64,000 nt of DNA, from contig NZ_JABGCG010000005.1 of NCBI RefSeq assembly GCF_019799925.1, positions 354,318-418,317 of the forward strand, given 5' to 3'. The position numbers and the translations under genes are program-made. The notes under the pieces are model-generated. The model worked only from the letters and a program-made list of their open reading frames with translations, was not told the origin of the DNA and ran no database searches. How positions within the stretch are numbered: the first letter of the stretch is position 1; each line of letters starts with the position of its first letter. Of the stretch, positions 24,418-33,040 are shown piece by piece. Origin of the DNA: Blastococcus sp. CPCC 205250 (GTDB taxonomy: Bacteria > Actinomycetota > Actinomycetes > Mycobacteriales > Geodermatophilaceae).

Positions 24418-24942
24418 GTGGCACGGGAACGGGACGACGGCTTCACCGAGTTCGTCCGGGACTGCGGCCCCCGGCTGCTGCGCACCGCCGTCCTGCTGAC
24501 CGGCGACCGGCACTCCGGCGAGGACCTGGTGCAGACCGCGCTCGCCCGCGCGTACGGCAGGTGGTCCACGGTGCGGGCCGCCGACGACCCGGTCGCCTAC
24601 GTGCGGCGGGTCATGGTGAACGCCCACCTCAGCTGGCTGCGCCGGCTGACCAGCACCGAGCAGGTCCTCGAGAGCGTCCCCGACCGCGGCGACGGGGCCG
24701 ACCTGCAGGCCGCGCACGCCCAGGCCGACGAGCTGCGCAGCGCGCTGCTGCGGCTCTCGCCGCGGATGCGCACCGCCGTGGTCCTCCGCTACTTCGACGA
24801 CCTCAGCGAGGAGGAGACCGCGCGGCTCATGTCCTGCTCGCGCAGCACGGTGAACAACCACGTCACGCGCGGGCTGGCCACGCTGCGCACCCTGCTCACC
24901 CCCGACCCGCTGCCCGTGACGCCCTCGAGGAGGCCCTGGTGA
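24418..24942 (+). CDS. SigE-family (SigE/SigM-like) RNA polymerase sigma factor
   Basis: 174 residues, ECF-type. Region 2 (FTEFVRDCGPRLLRTAVLLTGD, GEDLVQTALARAYGRW) and region 4 (LSPRMRTAVVLRYFDDLSEEETARLMSCSRSTVNNHVTRGLATL) match the actinobacterial SigE family, a group usually paired with a membrane protein encoded next door. GTG 24418 follows GGAGGG. The last bases overlap the start of the next gene by GTGA. This sigma factor probably directs expression of its own operon in response to a signal through that partner. Confidence 0.88.
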   Translation: MARERDDGFTEFVRDCGPRLLRTAVLLTGDRHSGEDLVQTALARAYGRWSTVRAADDPVAYVRRVMVNAHLSWLRRLTSTEQVLESVPDRGDGADLQAAHAQADELRSALLRLSPRMRTAVVLRYFDDLSEEETARLMSCSRSTVNNHVTRGLATLRTLLTPDPLPVTPSRRPW

Positions 24943-25919
24943 CCGTGGAGCGCGAACTGACCACGCGGCTGTCCGCCCTGGCCGACGACCTGACCGGGCC
25001 CGACGCTGCGGTCTCCCCCGAGGCCGTCGTCGCCCGCCACCGGCGGCAGCGGCGCACCCGCGCCGGGCTCCTCGCGGTCGCCGCGGCGGTGGTCGCCGTG
25101 GTCGTCGCCGTGCCGACGGCGATCGGCTCGCTGTCCGCGGACCCCGGCGGGGCCGCCGGCCCGGGCGGGACGACGACGGCGCCGGCCACCGCCGGGGGGA
25201 CCGGAGCGGAGGCTGAGGCTGAGGCGCGCGCCGCGGCGGAGTCCGCGGCCGCCGAGGTCCGCCAGCAGCAGGCGGGCGCGGAGGTCGCCCGGCAGCAGGC
25301 CGCGGCGTCCGCGGCGGAGTCCGCCGCGCGCGAGGCGGCGCAGCCGGCGCTGGACGCCCTGGTCCCCGCGCTCGGCGGTCCGGTCGAGCTGTCCTCCCCG
25401 ACCGGGTGGGACCAGTGGCTGCCCGGCAGCAAGCCCTACCCCGGGGCCTCGACCGAGGAGGACATCGCGACCTGCCCGCAGCTGTCGGAGCGGCTGGGCG
25501 CGGAGTTCGGCATGCGGTTCAGCTACTGGACCGGGACGCTCCCGCACCCGGGCGGCTGCACCTGGGTGCCCGTCCCCCTGAGCTACGACGGGCCCTACGA
25601 CTACGCCTACGTGTTCCGCGTCGCCTTCGAGGGCGGCACCACGGTCGAGCAGCAGCGCGGCCAGTACGTGATGGGAGGCGGCCAGGACGAGTTCCCGGGC
25701 GGGCTCCCCTGCCCGTCGGCCGACGTCCCCGGCGGCGGCGCGCTGCTGCGCTGCGGGTCCCCGGACGACCGCTTCGACGTGGAGTGGACGCTCGTCCTCA
25801 CCGACGCCCGCGGGGCGGGTGTGTGGACGCTGTCCGCGGCCGCCCGGACCGTGACCGGCAGGACGTCGGCCGAGGCGCTGACCGTCCTCGTCGACGCGGT
25901 CGAGACGATCTACGGGTGA
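24939..25919 (+). CDS. membrane-anchored partner of SigE-family sigma factor
   Basis: 326 residues, starting GTG 24939 inside the sigma stop codon (GTGA overlap; GAGGAGG upstream), so translation is coupled. About 42 cytoplasmic residues rich in Arg, one membrane helix (about 43-63, LLAVAAAVVAVVVAVPTAIG), an Ala/Glu/Gln coiled-coil-like stalk (about 88-128), then an extracytoplasmic domain with four cysteines (ATCPQL, GGCTW, LPCPS, LRCGS), probably two disulfides, somewhat like DUF3558 lipoprotein domains. The short cytoplasmic part lacks a zinc anti-sigma motif. Role as anti-sigma or sensor is inferred from position. Confidence 0.75.
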   Translation: MTVERELTTRLSALADDLTGPDAAVSPEAVVARHRRQRRTRAGLLAVAAAVVAVVVAVPTAIGSLSADPGGAAGPGGTTTAPATAGGTGAEAEAEARAAAESAAAEVRQQQAGAEVARQQAAASAAESAAREAAQPALDALVPALGGPVELSSPTGWDQWLPGSKPYPGASTEEDIATCPQLSERLGAEFGMRFSYWTGTLPHPGGCTWVPVPLSYDGPYDYAYVFRVAFEGGTTVEQQRGQYVMGGGQDEFPGGLPCPSADVPGGGALLRCGSPDDRFDVEWTLVLTDARGAGVWTLSAAARTVTGRTSAEALTVLVDAVETIYG

Positions 25920-25969
25920 CGGCTACCCACGGGTAGAAGGTGGCCGCCGTCACTGGCACGATTCCCGCC

Positions 25970-27586
<1,617 letters not shown>

Positions 27587-27590
27587 GCAC

Positions 27591-27630
27591 CGGAGGAGAT
27601 CCGTCGGCGTCCCCCGGCGGATCTCCTCCG
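27591..27630. terminator. bidirectional hairpin
   Basis: CGGAGGAGATCCG (27591-27603) pairs with its complement at 27618-27630 over a 14-base loop, exactly between the convergent acyl-CoA ligase and rhodanese genes. Confidence 0.8.
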
Positions 27631-27631
27631 C

Positions 27632-27973
27632 TCAGCGCACGAAGGGGGGCTGGCCCGTCTCGCTGACCATGGGCCGACCGGCCGCCTCCCACTCGCCCAT
27701 GCCGCCGGCGACGTTGACCGCGTCGACGCCGTTCTGGTTCAGCCACGCGGCCACCCGCGCCGAGCGGCCGCCGCTGCGGCAGACGACGTAGAGCGGATCG
27801 GCCTCGGGGACGTCGTCCAGCCGCGCGGGCACGTCGCCCATGCGGATGTGCGTGGCGCCCTCGACGTGGCCGTGCACCCACTCGTCGTCCTCCCGCACGT
27901 CGAGGAGGACGGCGTCATCGGGGACCTCGGCGGCGGACACGGTCGGGACCTGCTGCGGCATCACGCCGTCCAT
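27632..27973 (-). CDS. rhodanese-like sulfurtransferase
   Basis: 113 residues, a single rhodanese domain. Active-site loop VVCRSGGRS with Cys65 carrying the persulfide; N-terminal LLDVREDDEW (CH2A motif) and C-terminal NVAGGMGEW are intact. Single-domain forms deliver sulfur to proteins or small acceptors such as thiosulfate/cyanide. ATG 27973 follows GGGGGTGGG. Divergent from the PH-domain pair at 28020, 46 bases apart. No moeB, thiS or cysteine desulfurase is nearby, so the acceptor is unknown. Confidence 0.92.
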   Translation of the reverse strand: MDGVMPQQVPTVSAAEVPDDAVLLDVREDDEWVHGHVEGATHIRMGDVPARLDDVPEADPLYVVCRSGGRSARVAAWLNQNGVDAVNVAGGMGEWEAAGRPMVSETGQPPFVR

Positions 27974-28019
27974 GGTCCCACCCCCGGGGCCGGCGTCCCG
28001 GCTGGGAGGATGGCGGGCG

Positions 28020-28532
28020 ATGACCGCCCCCAGCAGCTCCCCGGTCCGCGCGCCGGCCTGGTCGCTGCCGCGTTCGGCCATCTGGCTGTGGGCGACCCAG
28101 GGCCTGATCGGCACTCTCTTCTGGGGCGCCGTGCTGGCCGCGGCCCTGCTGTTCCTGCCCACCGACGAGGCGCCGTTCTCGGTGCTCCCCTGGGCCGGGC
28201 CGACGGCGCTCGGGCTCTACGCGGTGGCGTCGATCGGCCTGCAGCCGGTGATCCGGCACCGCGTGCACCGGTGGGAGGTCACCGGCGAGGCCGTCTACGC
28301 GCTGACCGGCTGGCTGACCCGCACCTGGACGCTCGTGCCGATCGCCCGCATCCAGACCGTCGACGTCACCCGCGGGGTGCTGCAGCAGCTCTACGGGCTG
28401 GCGTCGGTGGCCGTGCTGACCGCCTCGTCGAAGGGCACCGTGCAGGTGCCGCACCTGCCGCAGGGGGTCGCCGAGGCCGTGGCGGCGGACCTCGCCCGGC
28501 GGGCGGAGCACGTGCGCGACGAGGCGACGTGA
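28020..28532 (+). CDS. bPH2-domain membrane protein (YdbS-like)
   Basis: 170 residues. Two membrane segments near the N-terminus (LIGTLFWGAVLAAALLFL and the ALGLYAVASIGL region) are followed by a bacterial PH domain (DUF304): HRWEVTGEAVYALTGWLTRTWTLVPIARIQTVDVTRG. It is the first gene of a pair arranged like B. subtilis ydbS-ydbT, whose products are membrane proteins connected to antimicrobial resistance; the mechanism is unknown. Stop overlaps the start of the second gene (GTGA). Confidence 0.8.
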   Translation: MTAPSSSPVRAPAWSLPRSAIWLWATQGLIGTLFWGAVLAAALLFLPTDEAPFSVLPWAGPTALGLYAVASIGLQPVIRHRVHRWEVTGEAVYALTGWLTRTWTLVPIARIQTVDVTRGVLQQLYGLASVAVLTASSKGTVQVPHLPQGVAEAVAADLARRAEHVRDEAT

Positions 28533-30004
28533 CCGACGCCGGGTCGCCTCCCCGGCGGATCTCGCCGCTGGTCGTGCTCGTGCACACCGTCACCTTCCGG
28601 CAGGCCCGCCAGGCCCTCGGCATCGCGCTGCCGATCGGCGCGGCGGTCGGCTTCGACGGCGGGACGACGACCGTGGTGGTCCTCGCCGTCGCAGTCACGC
28701 TGGCGTCCCTGCTGGCGTCGGGCCTCTCGTGGTGGCGCTTCGCCTACGTCGACGGGCCGGCGTCGGTCGTGGTCACCCGGGGGCTGCTGGCCCGCTCGAC
28801 GCGCACCGTCCCCCGTGACCGGATCCGCGGCGTGGAGGTCGAGACCCCGCTGCTGCACCGGCTGCTGGGCCTGGTGCGGGTGCGCATCGACGCGGCGGCC
28901 GGGTCGGCGACCGGGCAGGACGAGGAGGTCGTCCTCGACGGCGTCCGCCGCGCGGAGGGCGAGCGGTTGCGCGCCGGGCTGCTCGTGCGCCGGGCTCCCG
29001 GCCCGGGGGACGACGCCACGGTGCCAGGGCCGCCCGAGCCGGCGGCTCCCCCGGCCGAGGAGGTGCTGGCCCGCTTCGACCGCCGCTGGCTGCTGTACGC
29101 GCCGCTGGTGGGCGGCTACCTCGCCGTCCCGGTGGCGGCCCTCGGCGCGCTGCTGCGGCTGCTGGACGAGCTGCCGCGCAGCGTGCGCCCGGAGATCGAC
29201 GGCCCCGAGGTCACCGGCCCGGCCGCGGCGGCCGTCGCCGTCGTCGTCGTCCTGGTGCTGCTCGCGGTCGGGTCGATCGTCGGGGCGGCGGTGGTCAACT
29301 GGGGCTTCCGCCTCGTCCGGCGCGGCGGCTCGCTGGTCGCCGTCCGCGGGCTGCTGACGCGGCGGCACACCGAGCTCGAGGTCGACCGGATCCGCGGCGT
29401 CACCGTCACCGCCGGGCTGGGCATGCGGTGGGTCCGGGCCGCCCGGGTGAGCGCCCTGGTCACCGGCCTGGGCGCCGCGCAGCGCCGGGGGCAGCTGCTC
29501 CCGCTCGGGCCCCGCGACCTGGCCGAGGAGCTGGCCGGCCGGCTCGCCGACGACCCGGGCCCGCTGCGCGCCCACCCCGCGGCCGCCCGTCGCCGGCGGC
29601 TGGCGCGGGCGGTGACGCCCGGCCTGGTCGTCGCCGGGGCCGGCGCGGTCGCCACCGCGCTGGCGGGCTGGTGGCCGCTGCTGGTCGCCGGCGCCGCGCT
29701 GGCCGTCCTGGGCGTGCCGCTGGGGCTCGGTCGCTACGCCGCCCTCGGGCACGCGGCCGGGCCGCGCTCGTTCGCCGTGCGCGGCGGCTGGCTGGTGCAG
29801 GAGCGGGCGGTGCTGCAGAAGCGCGCGGTGGTCGGCTGGCAGGTGCGCCAGTCGCCGTTCCAGCGCCGGGCCGGGGTGGCCACGGTCGTGGCGTGCGTGG
29901 GCGCCGGCAGCGGGGGCTACGCCGCGGTGGACGTCGCCGCCGACGACGTCGTGCCGTTCACCCGGGCGGCGTCCGGGACCTGGGCCGGGGCGCTGGAGAT
30001 CTAG
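28529..30004 (+). CDS. triple bPH2-domain membrane protein (YdbT-like)
   Basis: 491 residues. Three PH-like segments alternate with membrane pairs: VTRGLLARSTRTVPRDRIRGVEVETPLLHR (near 80-110), VRGLLTRRHTELEVDRIRGVTVTAGLG (about 270-300) and VRGGWLVQERAVLQKRAVVGWQVRQSP (about 415-450). Each shows the DUF304 pattern RxxxxVxxxRIxxV. Roughly six membrane helices in total. Together with the YdbS-like protein it forms a conserved complex of unknown biochemistry. GTG 28529 overlaps the upstream stop. A stem-loop follows the stop at 30025. Confidence 0.8.
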   Translation: MTDAGSPPRRISPLVVLVHTVTFRQARQALGIALPIGAAVGFDGGTTTVVVLAVAVTLASLLASGLSWWRFAYVDGPASVVVTRGLLARSTRTVPRDRIRGVEVETPLLHRLLGLVRVRIDAAAGSATGQDEEVVLDGVRRAEGERLRAGLLVRRAPGPGDDATVPGPPEPAAPPAEEVLARFDRRWLLYAPLVGGYLAVPVAALGALLRLLDELPRSVRPEIDGPEVTGPAAAAVAVVVVLVLLAVGSIVGAAVVNWGFRLVRRGGSLVAVRGLLTRRHTELEVDRIRGVTVTAGLGMRWVRAARVSALVTGLGAAQRRGQLLPLGPRDLAEELAGRLADDPGPLRAHPAAARRRRLARAVTPGLVVAGAGAVATALAGWWPLLVAGAALAVLGVPLGLGRYAALGHAAGPRSFAVRGGWLVQERAVLQKRAVVGWQVRQSPFQRRAGVATVVACVGAGSGGYAAVDVAADDVVPFTRAASGTWAGALEI

Positions 30005-30024
30005 AGCGCTTCCAGAGTTCACCG

Positions 30025-30061
30025 CTGGCCCGGCGTGTCGATCACCTGGCCGGGTAGCCAG
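30025..30061 (+). terminator. bulged stem-loop after the PH-domain pair
   Basis: CTGGCCCGGC (30025-30034) can pair with GCCGGG and CCAG (30049-30061) with a TAG bulge. It separates the PH-domain pair from the convergent response regulator. Confidence 0.5.
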
Positions 30062-30097
30062 CCCGCGATGCACAACGAGACGGACCGGTCCCCCTCG

Positions 30098-30778
30098 CTA
30101 CGGGGTGCTGCCCTTCCCCAGGCCGGCCCGGCCGGCCAGGGCCGCCGCCTCGACGCGGGTGGCGACGCCCAGCGACCGCAGCAGCGAGGCGACCAGCCGC
30201 TTCGCCGTCCGCTCGGAGACGTGCAGCGTCGTCGCGATGTCTACGGTCGGGGTGCCGTCGGCCACCAGTCGCCACAGCCGCCGCTCGTCGGCGGTCAGCC
30301 GGTCGGCCATGCCCTGGTCCCCGGTCGGTGCGGAGGACTCCAGCAGCTGGCGCAGCAGCTCCTCGGGCAGCACCGACCAGCCGTCGAGCACCGCCAGCAG
30401 CGGGCGCACCAGCTTCTCCGGGTCGGCCGTCTTGGGCAGGAAGCCCACCGCCCCGGCCCGCAGGGCCTCCAGGGCCGCGTCGGCCTCGGCCAGCCCGGAC
30501 AGCGCCACGACCCGCACCATCGGGTCCGCCCGGCGGATGGCGGCGATCGCCCGCGTGCCGCCCGGCGGCGGCATGTGCAGGTCGACGACGGCCACGTCCG
30601 CGTGGTGCCGGCGGACCAGCGCCGCGGCCGCGGAGGCGTCCTCCGTCGTGCCCACCACCCGCACCCGTCCCCCGCTCACCCCCGGCAGCAGCAGCGCGAG
30701 GCCGCGGCTGAACAGGGGGTGGTCGTCCACCAGGACGACGTCCAGCTCCGCCTGACGTCCAGAAACGGCGTCATCCAC
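30098..30778 (-). CDS. NarL/LuxR-family response regulator
   Basis: 226 residues. Receiver domain with the acidic pair Asp18-Asp19 (VVLVDDHPLF), phosphoacceptor Asp66 (VAVVDLHMP) and Lys116 (GFLPKT) all intact. Output is a LuxR-type helix-turn-helix (LTADERRLWRLVADGTPTVDIATTL, VSERTAKRLVASLLRSLGV), somewhat diverged from the usual LTxRExEVL. GTG 30778 gives a 13-residue lead. It is divergent from a histidine kinase-like gene (30846) with 67 bases between, evidently its partner. Confidence 0.9.
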   Translation of the reverse strand: MDDAVSGRQAELDVVLVDDHPLFSRGLALLLPGVSGGRVRVVGTTEDASAAAALVRRHHADVAVVDLHMPPPGGTRAIAAIRRADPMVRVVALSGLAEADAALEALRAGAVGFLPKTADPEKLVRPLLAVLDGWSVLPEELLRQLLESSAPTGDQGMADRLTADERRLWRLVADGTPTVDIATTLHVSERTAKRLVASLLRSLGVATRVEAAALAGRAGLGKGSTP

Positions 30779-30845
30779 CCGGTGTCTCTCCCGACGGTCG
30801 TCCTCGGCCGGCGGGTCTGACCGGGCCGCAACACCGGAGGTGCCC

Positions 30846-31580
30846 ATGACCGTCATCGCCAACCCCCCGACCGCCCCCGCTCCCGTCCGGCTCGTCACCG
30901 ACCTCGGCCGCGTGCTGCGCAGCCACCTGACCCGCCGCCGCCGGCCGCCCGTCCCCGAGGAGGCGCCGGACCCCCGCGAGGCCCTCCTGCGGGCGATGTG
31001 CCACGACATGAAGAGCCCGCTGGCCTCCCTGGAGGCCGCGCTGGACTCCCTCGACACGTCCGGCACCGGCCGGGAGGAGCTGCTCGAGCTCGCCCGGGCC
31101 CAGACCGCGCACCTGTCCTCGATGCTGCGCACCGCCGACGCCACGGGCGGCGCCCAGCGGCGCGGGCCGGCCCGGCGGCGGCTGGTCGACGTCGTCCGCG
31201 CGGCGATCGCGGCCTCGGGTCTGCCCGCGGCACAGCTGACCACGCGGATGAGCGGGTGTGCGGCCGACGTCACCGTGGCCGACGCCCGCGTGCAGCGGAT
31301 CCTCACGAACCTGCTGGAGAACGCCCACCGGCACGGGCGCGGCGAACCGGCGCTGCTGGCGGTGACCTGCCGGCCCGGGTGGGTCGACCTCGCGCTCACC
31401 CAGGCCGGCGTGCCGGCCGACCGCGTCGTGGGCCACCTGCGGACCACGATGCCGCCGGTGGACCTCACCGGGCTGGGGCTGTGGTCGGTGCAGCGGCAGA
31501 CGAGGGAGCTGGGCGGCCGGGTCGTCTCCGCGGGCGACGGCGACTCCCTGACCCTCACCGTCGAGCTCCCCGACCGCTGA
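30846..31580 (+). CDS. soluble histidine kinase-like protein
   Basis: 244 residues, no membrane segment and no recognisable sensor domain. HisKA dimerisation helix with the phosphorylatable His53 (MCHDMKSPLASLEAAL), N-box LLENAHRHG and G-box TGLGLWSVQRQTRELGG of the ATPase. The D-box region (GWVDLALTQAG) is degenerate and lacks a clear DxGxG, so ATP binding may be weak. GGAGG six bases before ATG 30846. With the divergent response regulator it makes a minimal two-component system; the signal must come from partner proteins or intracellular ligand. A Mn-catalase gene follows after a terminator. Confidence 0.82.
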   Translation: MTVIANPPTAPAPVRLVTDLGRVLRSHLTRRRRPPVPEEAPDPREALLRAMCHDMKSPLASLEAALDSLDTSGTGREELLELARAQTAHLSSMLRTADATGGAQRRGPARRRLVDVVRAAIAASGLPAAQLTTRMSGCAADVTVADARVQRILTNLLENAHRHGRGEPALLAVTCRPGWVDLALTQAGVPADRVVGHLRTTMPPVDLTGLGLWSVQRQTRELGGRVVSAGDGDSLTLTVELPDR

Positions 31581-31587
31581 CGGGGGA

Positions 31588-31636
31588 CCCCCCTGCGCCG
31601 CCGCCCGCGAGCTCGCGGGTGGCTCCTGCAGGGGGG
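31588..31636 (+). terminator. nested hairpin after the kinase gene
   Basis: Outer stem CCCCCCTGC with GCAGGGGGG and an inner palindrome CCCGCGAGCTCGCGGG. A related element in the opposite orientation lies at 54759-54814, so this may be a dispersed repeat used as a terminator. Confidence 0.75.
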
Positions 31637-31759
31637 CCACACGGCGGTCGCGAGGTTGGCCTCCGGGGGCCAGCGGACGGCACGGGCGGGCCACCCGGCG
31701 TGGGCAGATCACTGTCGTCACCGCAACGGCGGCGGCGCGACGACGACAGGGAGAGCCCG

Positions 31760-32620
31760 ATGTTCACGCACACCCACGCCCTGCAGTACGAGGCCAAGCC
31801 CGACGGCCCCGACCCGGACTTCGCCCGCAAGATGCAGGAGGTCCTGGGCGGCCAGTGGGGCGAGATGACGGTCGCCACGCAGTACCTGCTGCAGGGCTGG
31901 AACTGCCGGCTCCCCGGCAAGTACAAGGACCTGCTCCTCTCGGTCGGCACCGAGGAGCTGGCCCACGTCGAGATGATCGTGACGATGATCGACCGGCTGC
32001 TGGACCACATCCCGCTCAAGCCCGACGCCGCCGACCGCACCAAGGAGTCCGCCGCCGGCTACGGGCAGCACAACCCGCAGCACCCGATCGCCAACGGTGC
32101 GGGCGCCTCGTACATGGACAGCATGGGCAACCCCTGGACCGGCGCGTACGTGACCGCCAGCGGCAACCTGATGGCCGACTTCCAGTACAACGTGACCGCC
32201 GAGATGCAGGGCCGGCTGCAGGTGGCCCGGCTCTACAACATGACCGACGACCCGGGCGTCAAGGACATGCTCCGGTTCCTCATCACCCGGGACCACTACC
32301 ACCAGCAGATGTGGCTGGCCGCGATCGAGAACCTCAAGGAGGACGGGCTCGAGGGCATCCCGGTGCCCGAGGCCTTCCCGATCGAGGAGGAGGTCGGGGA
32401 CCTCGGCTACACGTTCATCGACGCCTCCGACGGCCCCGAGGCGGCCTCCGGCCGGTGGGCGTCCGGCCCGTCGATCGACGGCCGCGCCGAGTTCGCCGCC
32501 CGGCCCATCGAGGCCACCGCCGACGCGCCGATCCTGCCCCCGGGCGACCCGCGGCTGTTCCCGACGCCGCAGCAGCCCGGCCAGAGCACCCTCCAGAAGA
32601 TGAAGGACATGCTCAAGTGA
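31760..32620 (+). CDS. manganese catalase
   Basis: 286 residues, ferritin-like four-helix bundle. Dinuclear Mn ligands by position: Glu35 (WGEMTVATQY), Glu66 and His69 (TEELAHVEM), Glu148 (TAEMQGRLQ) and His181 (RDHYHQQMW). Splits H2O2 into water and O2 without heme. The Pro-rich C-terminal extension after about 250 (ILPPGDPRLFPTPQQPG) is common in actinobacterial forms. ATG 31760 follows AGGGAG. Upstream lies the nested hairpin ending the kinase gene; the 120 bases in between hold no promoter I could identify. A manganese link exists to the riboswitch-controlled transporter at 3239, though 28 kb away. Confidence 0.95.
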   Translation: MFTHTHALQYEAKPDGPDPDFARKMQEVLGGQWGEMTVATQYLLQGWNCRLPGKYKDLLLSVGTEELAHVEMIVTMIDRLLDHIPLKPDAADRTKESAAGYGQHNPQHPIANGAGASYMDSMGNPWTGAYVTASGNLMADFQYNVTAEMQGRLQVARLYNMTDDPGVKDMLRFLITRDHYHQQMWLAAIENLKEDGLEGIPVPEAFPIEEEVGDLGYTFIDASDGPEAASGRWASGPSIDGRAEFAARPIEATADAPILPPGDPRLFPTPQQPGQSTLQKMKDMLK

Positions 32621-32722
32621 GCGTCTGACCTCTCAGCACCCCCGCGCTCCGTCGCCGCGCCGGCGGCCGGTCCACCGCGATCGGCCGCCGGCCGGCGGGA
32701 CGCCCTCCCAGGAGGTCCAGCC

Positions 32723-32992
32723 GTGCCCCGTTCCGTCCCCGCCCTGCTCCTCTCGATCGTCTACGCCGCCGCCCTGGCGGTCGCGGTGACCGACCTCGGT
32801 CAGCACGCCGTCGCCGGCCTGCTGGTCCTCGGCGGCCTCACCGCCCGGTGGGCGCTGCGCTCCCGCCGCGCCACCGCCGCCTCCGCCGTCCGTGCCCCGG
32901 CAGCCGTGGCCCTGGCCGCCGTCCCCGACCGGGCCGCCGGCTCCGGCTCCCTCGGCCTGGACGCCGTCCCGGCTACCGCCCGGGCCGCGTGA
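32723..32992 (+). CDS. small hydrophobic protein
   Basis: 89 residues, unrecognised. Two membrane segments near the N-terminus (ALLLSIVYAAALAVAV and AVAGLLVLGGLTARWAL), then an Arg/Ala-rich tail. A strong GGAGGT sits 6 bases before GTG 32723, and a perfect terminator follows, so it is a real, separately transcribed gene rather than a chance frame. It follows the Mn-catalase by 100 bases and could be co-transcribed. Confidence 0.65.
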   Translation: MPRSVPALLLSIVYAAALAVAVTDLGQHAVAGLLVLGGLTARWALRSRRATAASAVRAPAAVALAAVPDRAAGSGSLGLDAVPATARAA

Positions 32993-32997
32993 CGCAC

Positions 32998-33029
32998 GAG
33001 GCGCGCGTCCCCCGGGGGACGCGCGCCTC
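32998..33029. terminator. 32-bp perfect palindrome
   Basis: Two 16-base complementary arms (GAGGCGCGCGTCCCCC and its reverse complement) meet without a spacer. It lies between a plus-strand and a minus-strand gene end and should terminate both. Confidence 0.85.
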
Positions 33030-33040
33030 GGCGCCCTGCC

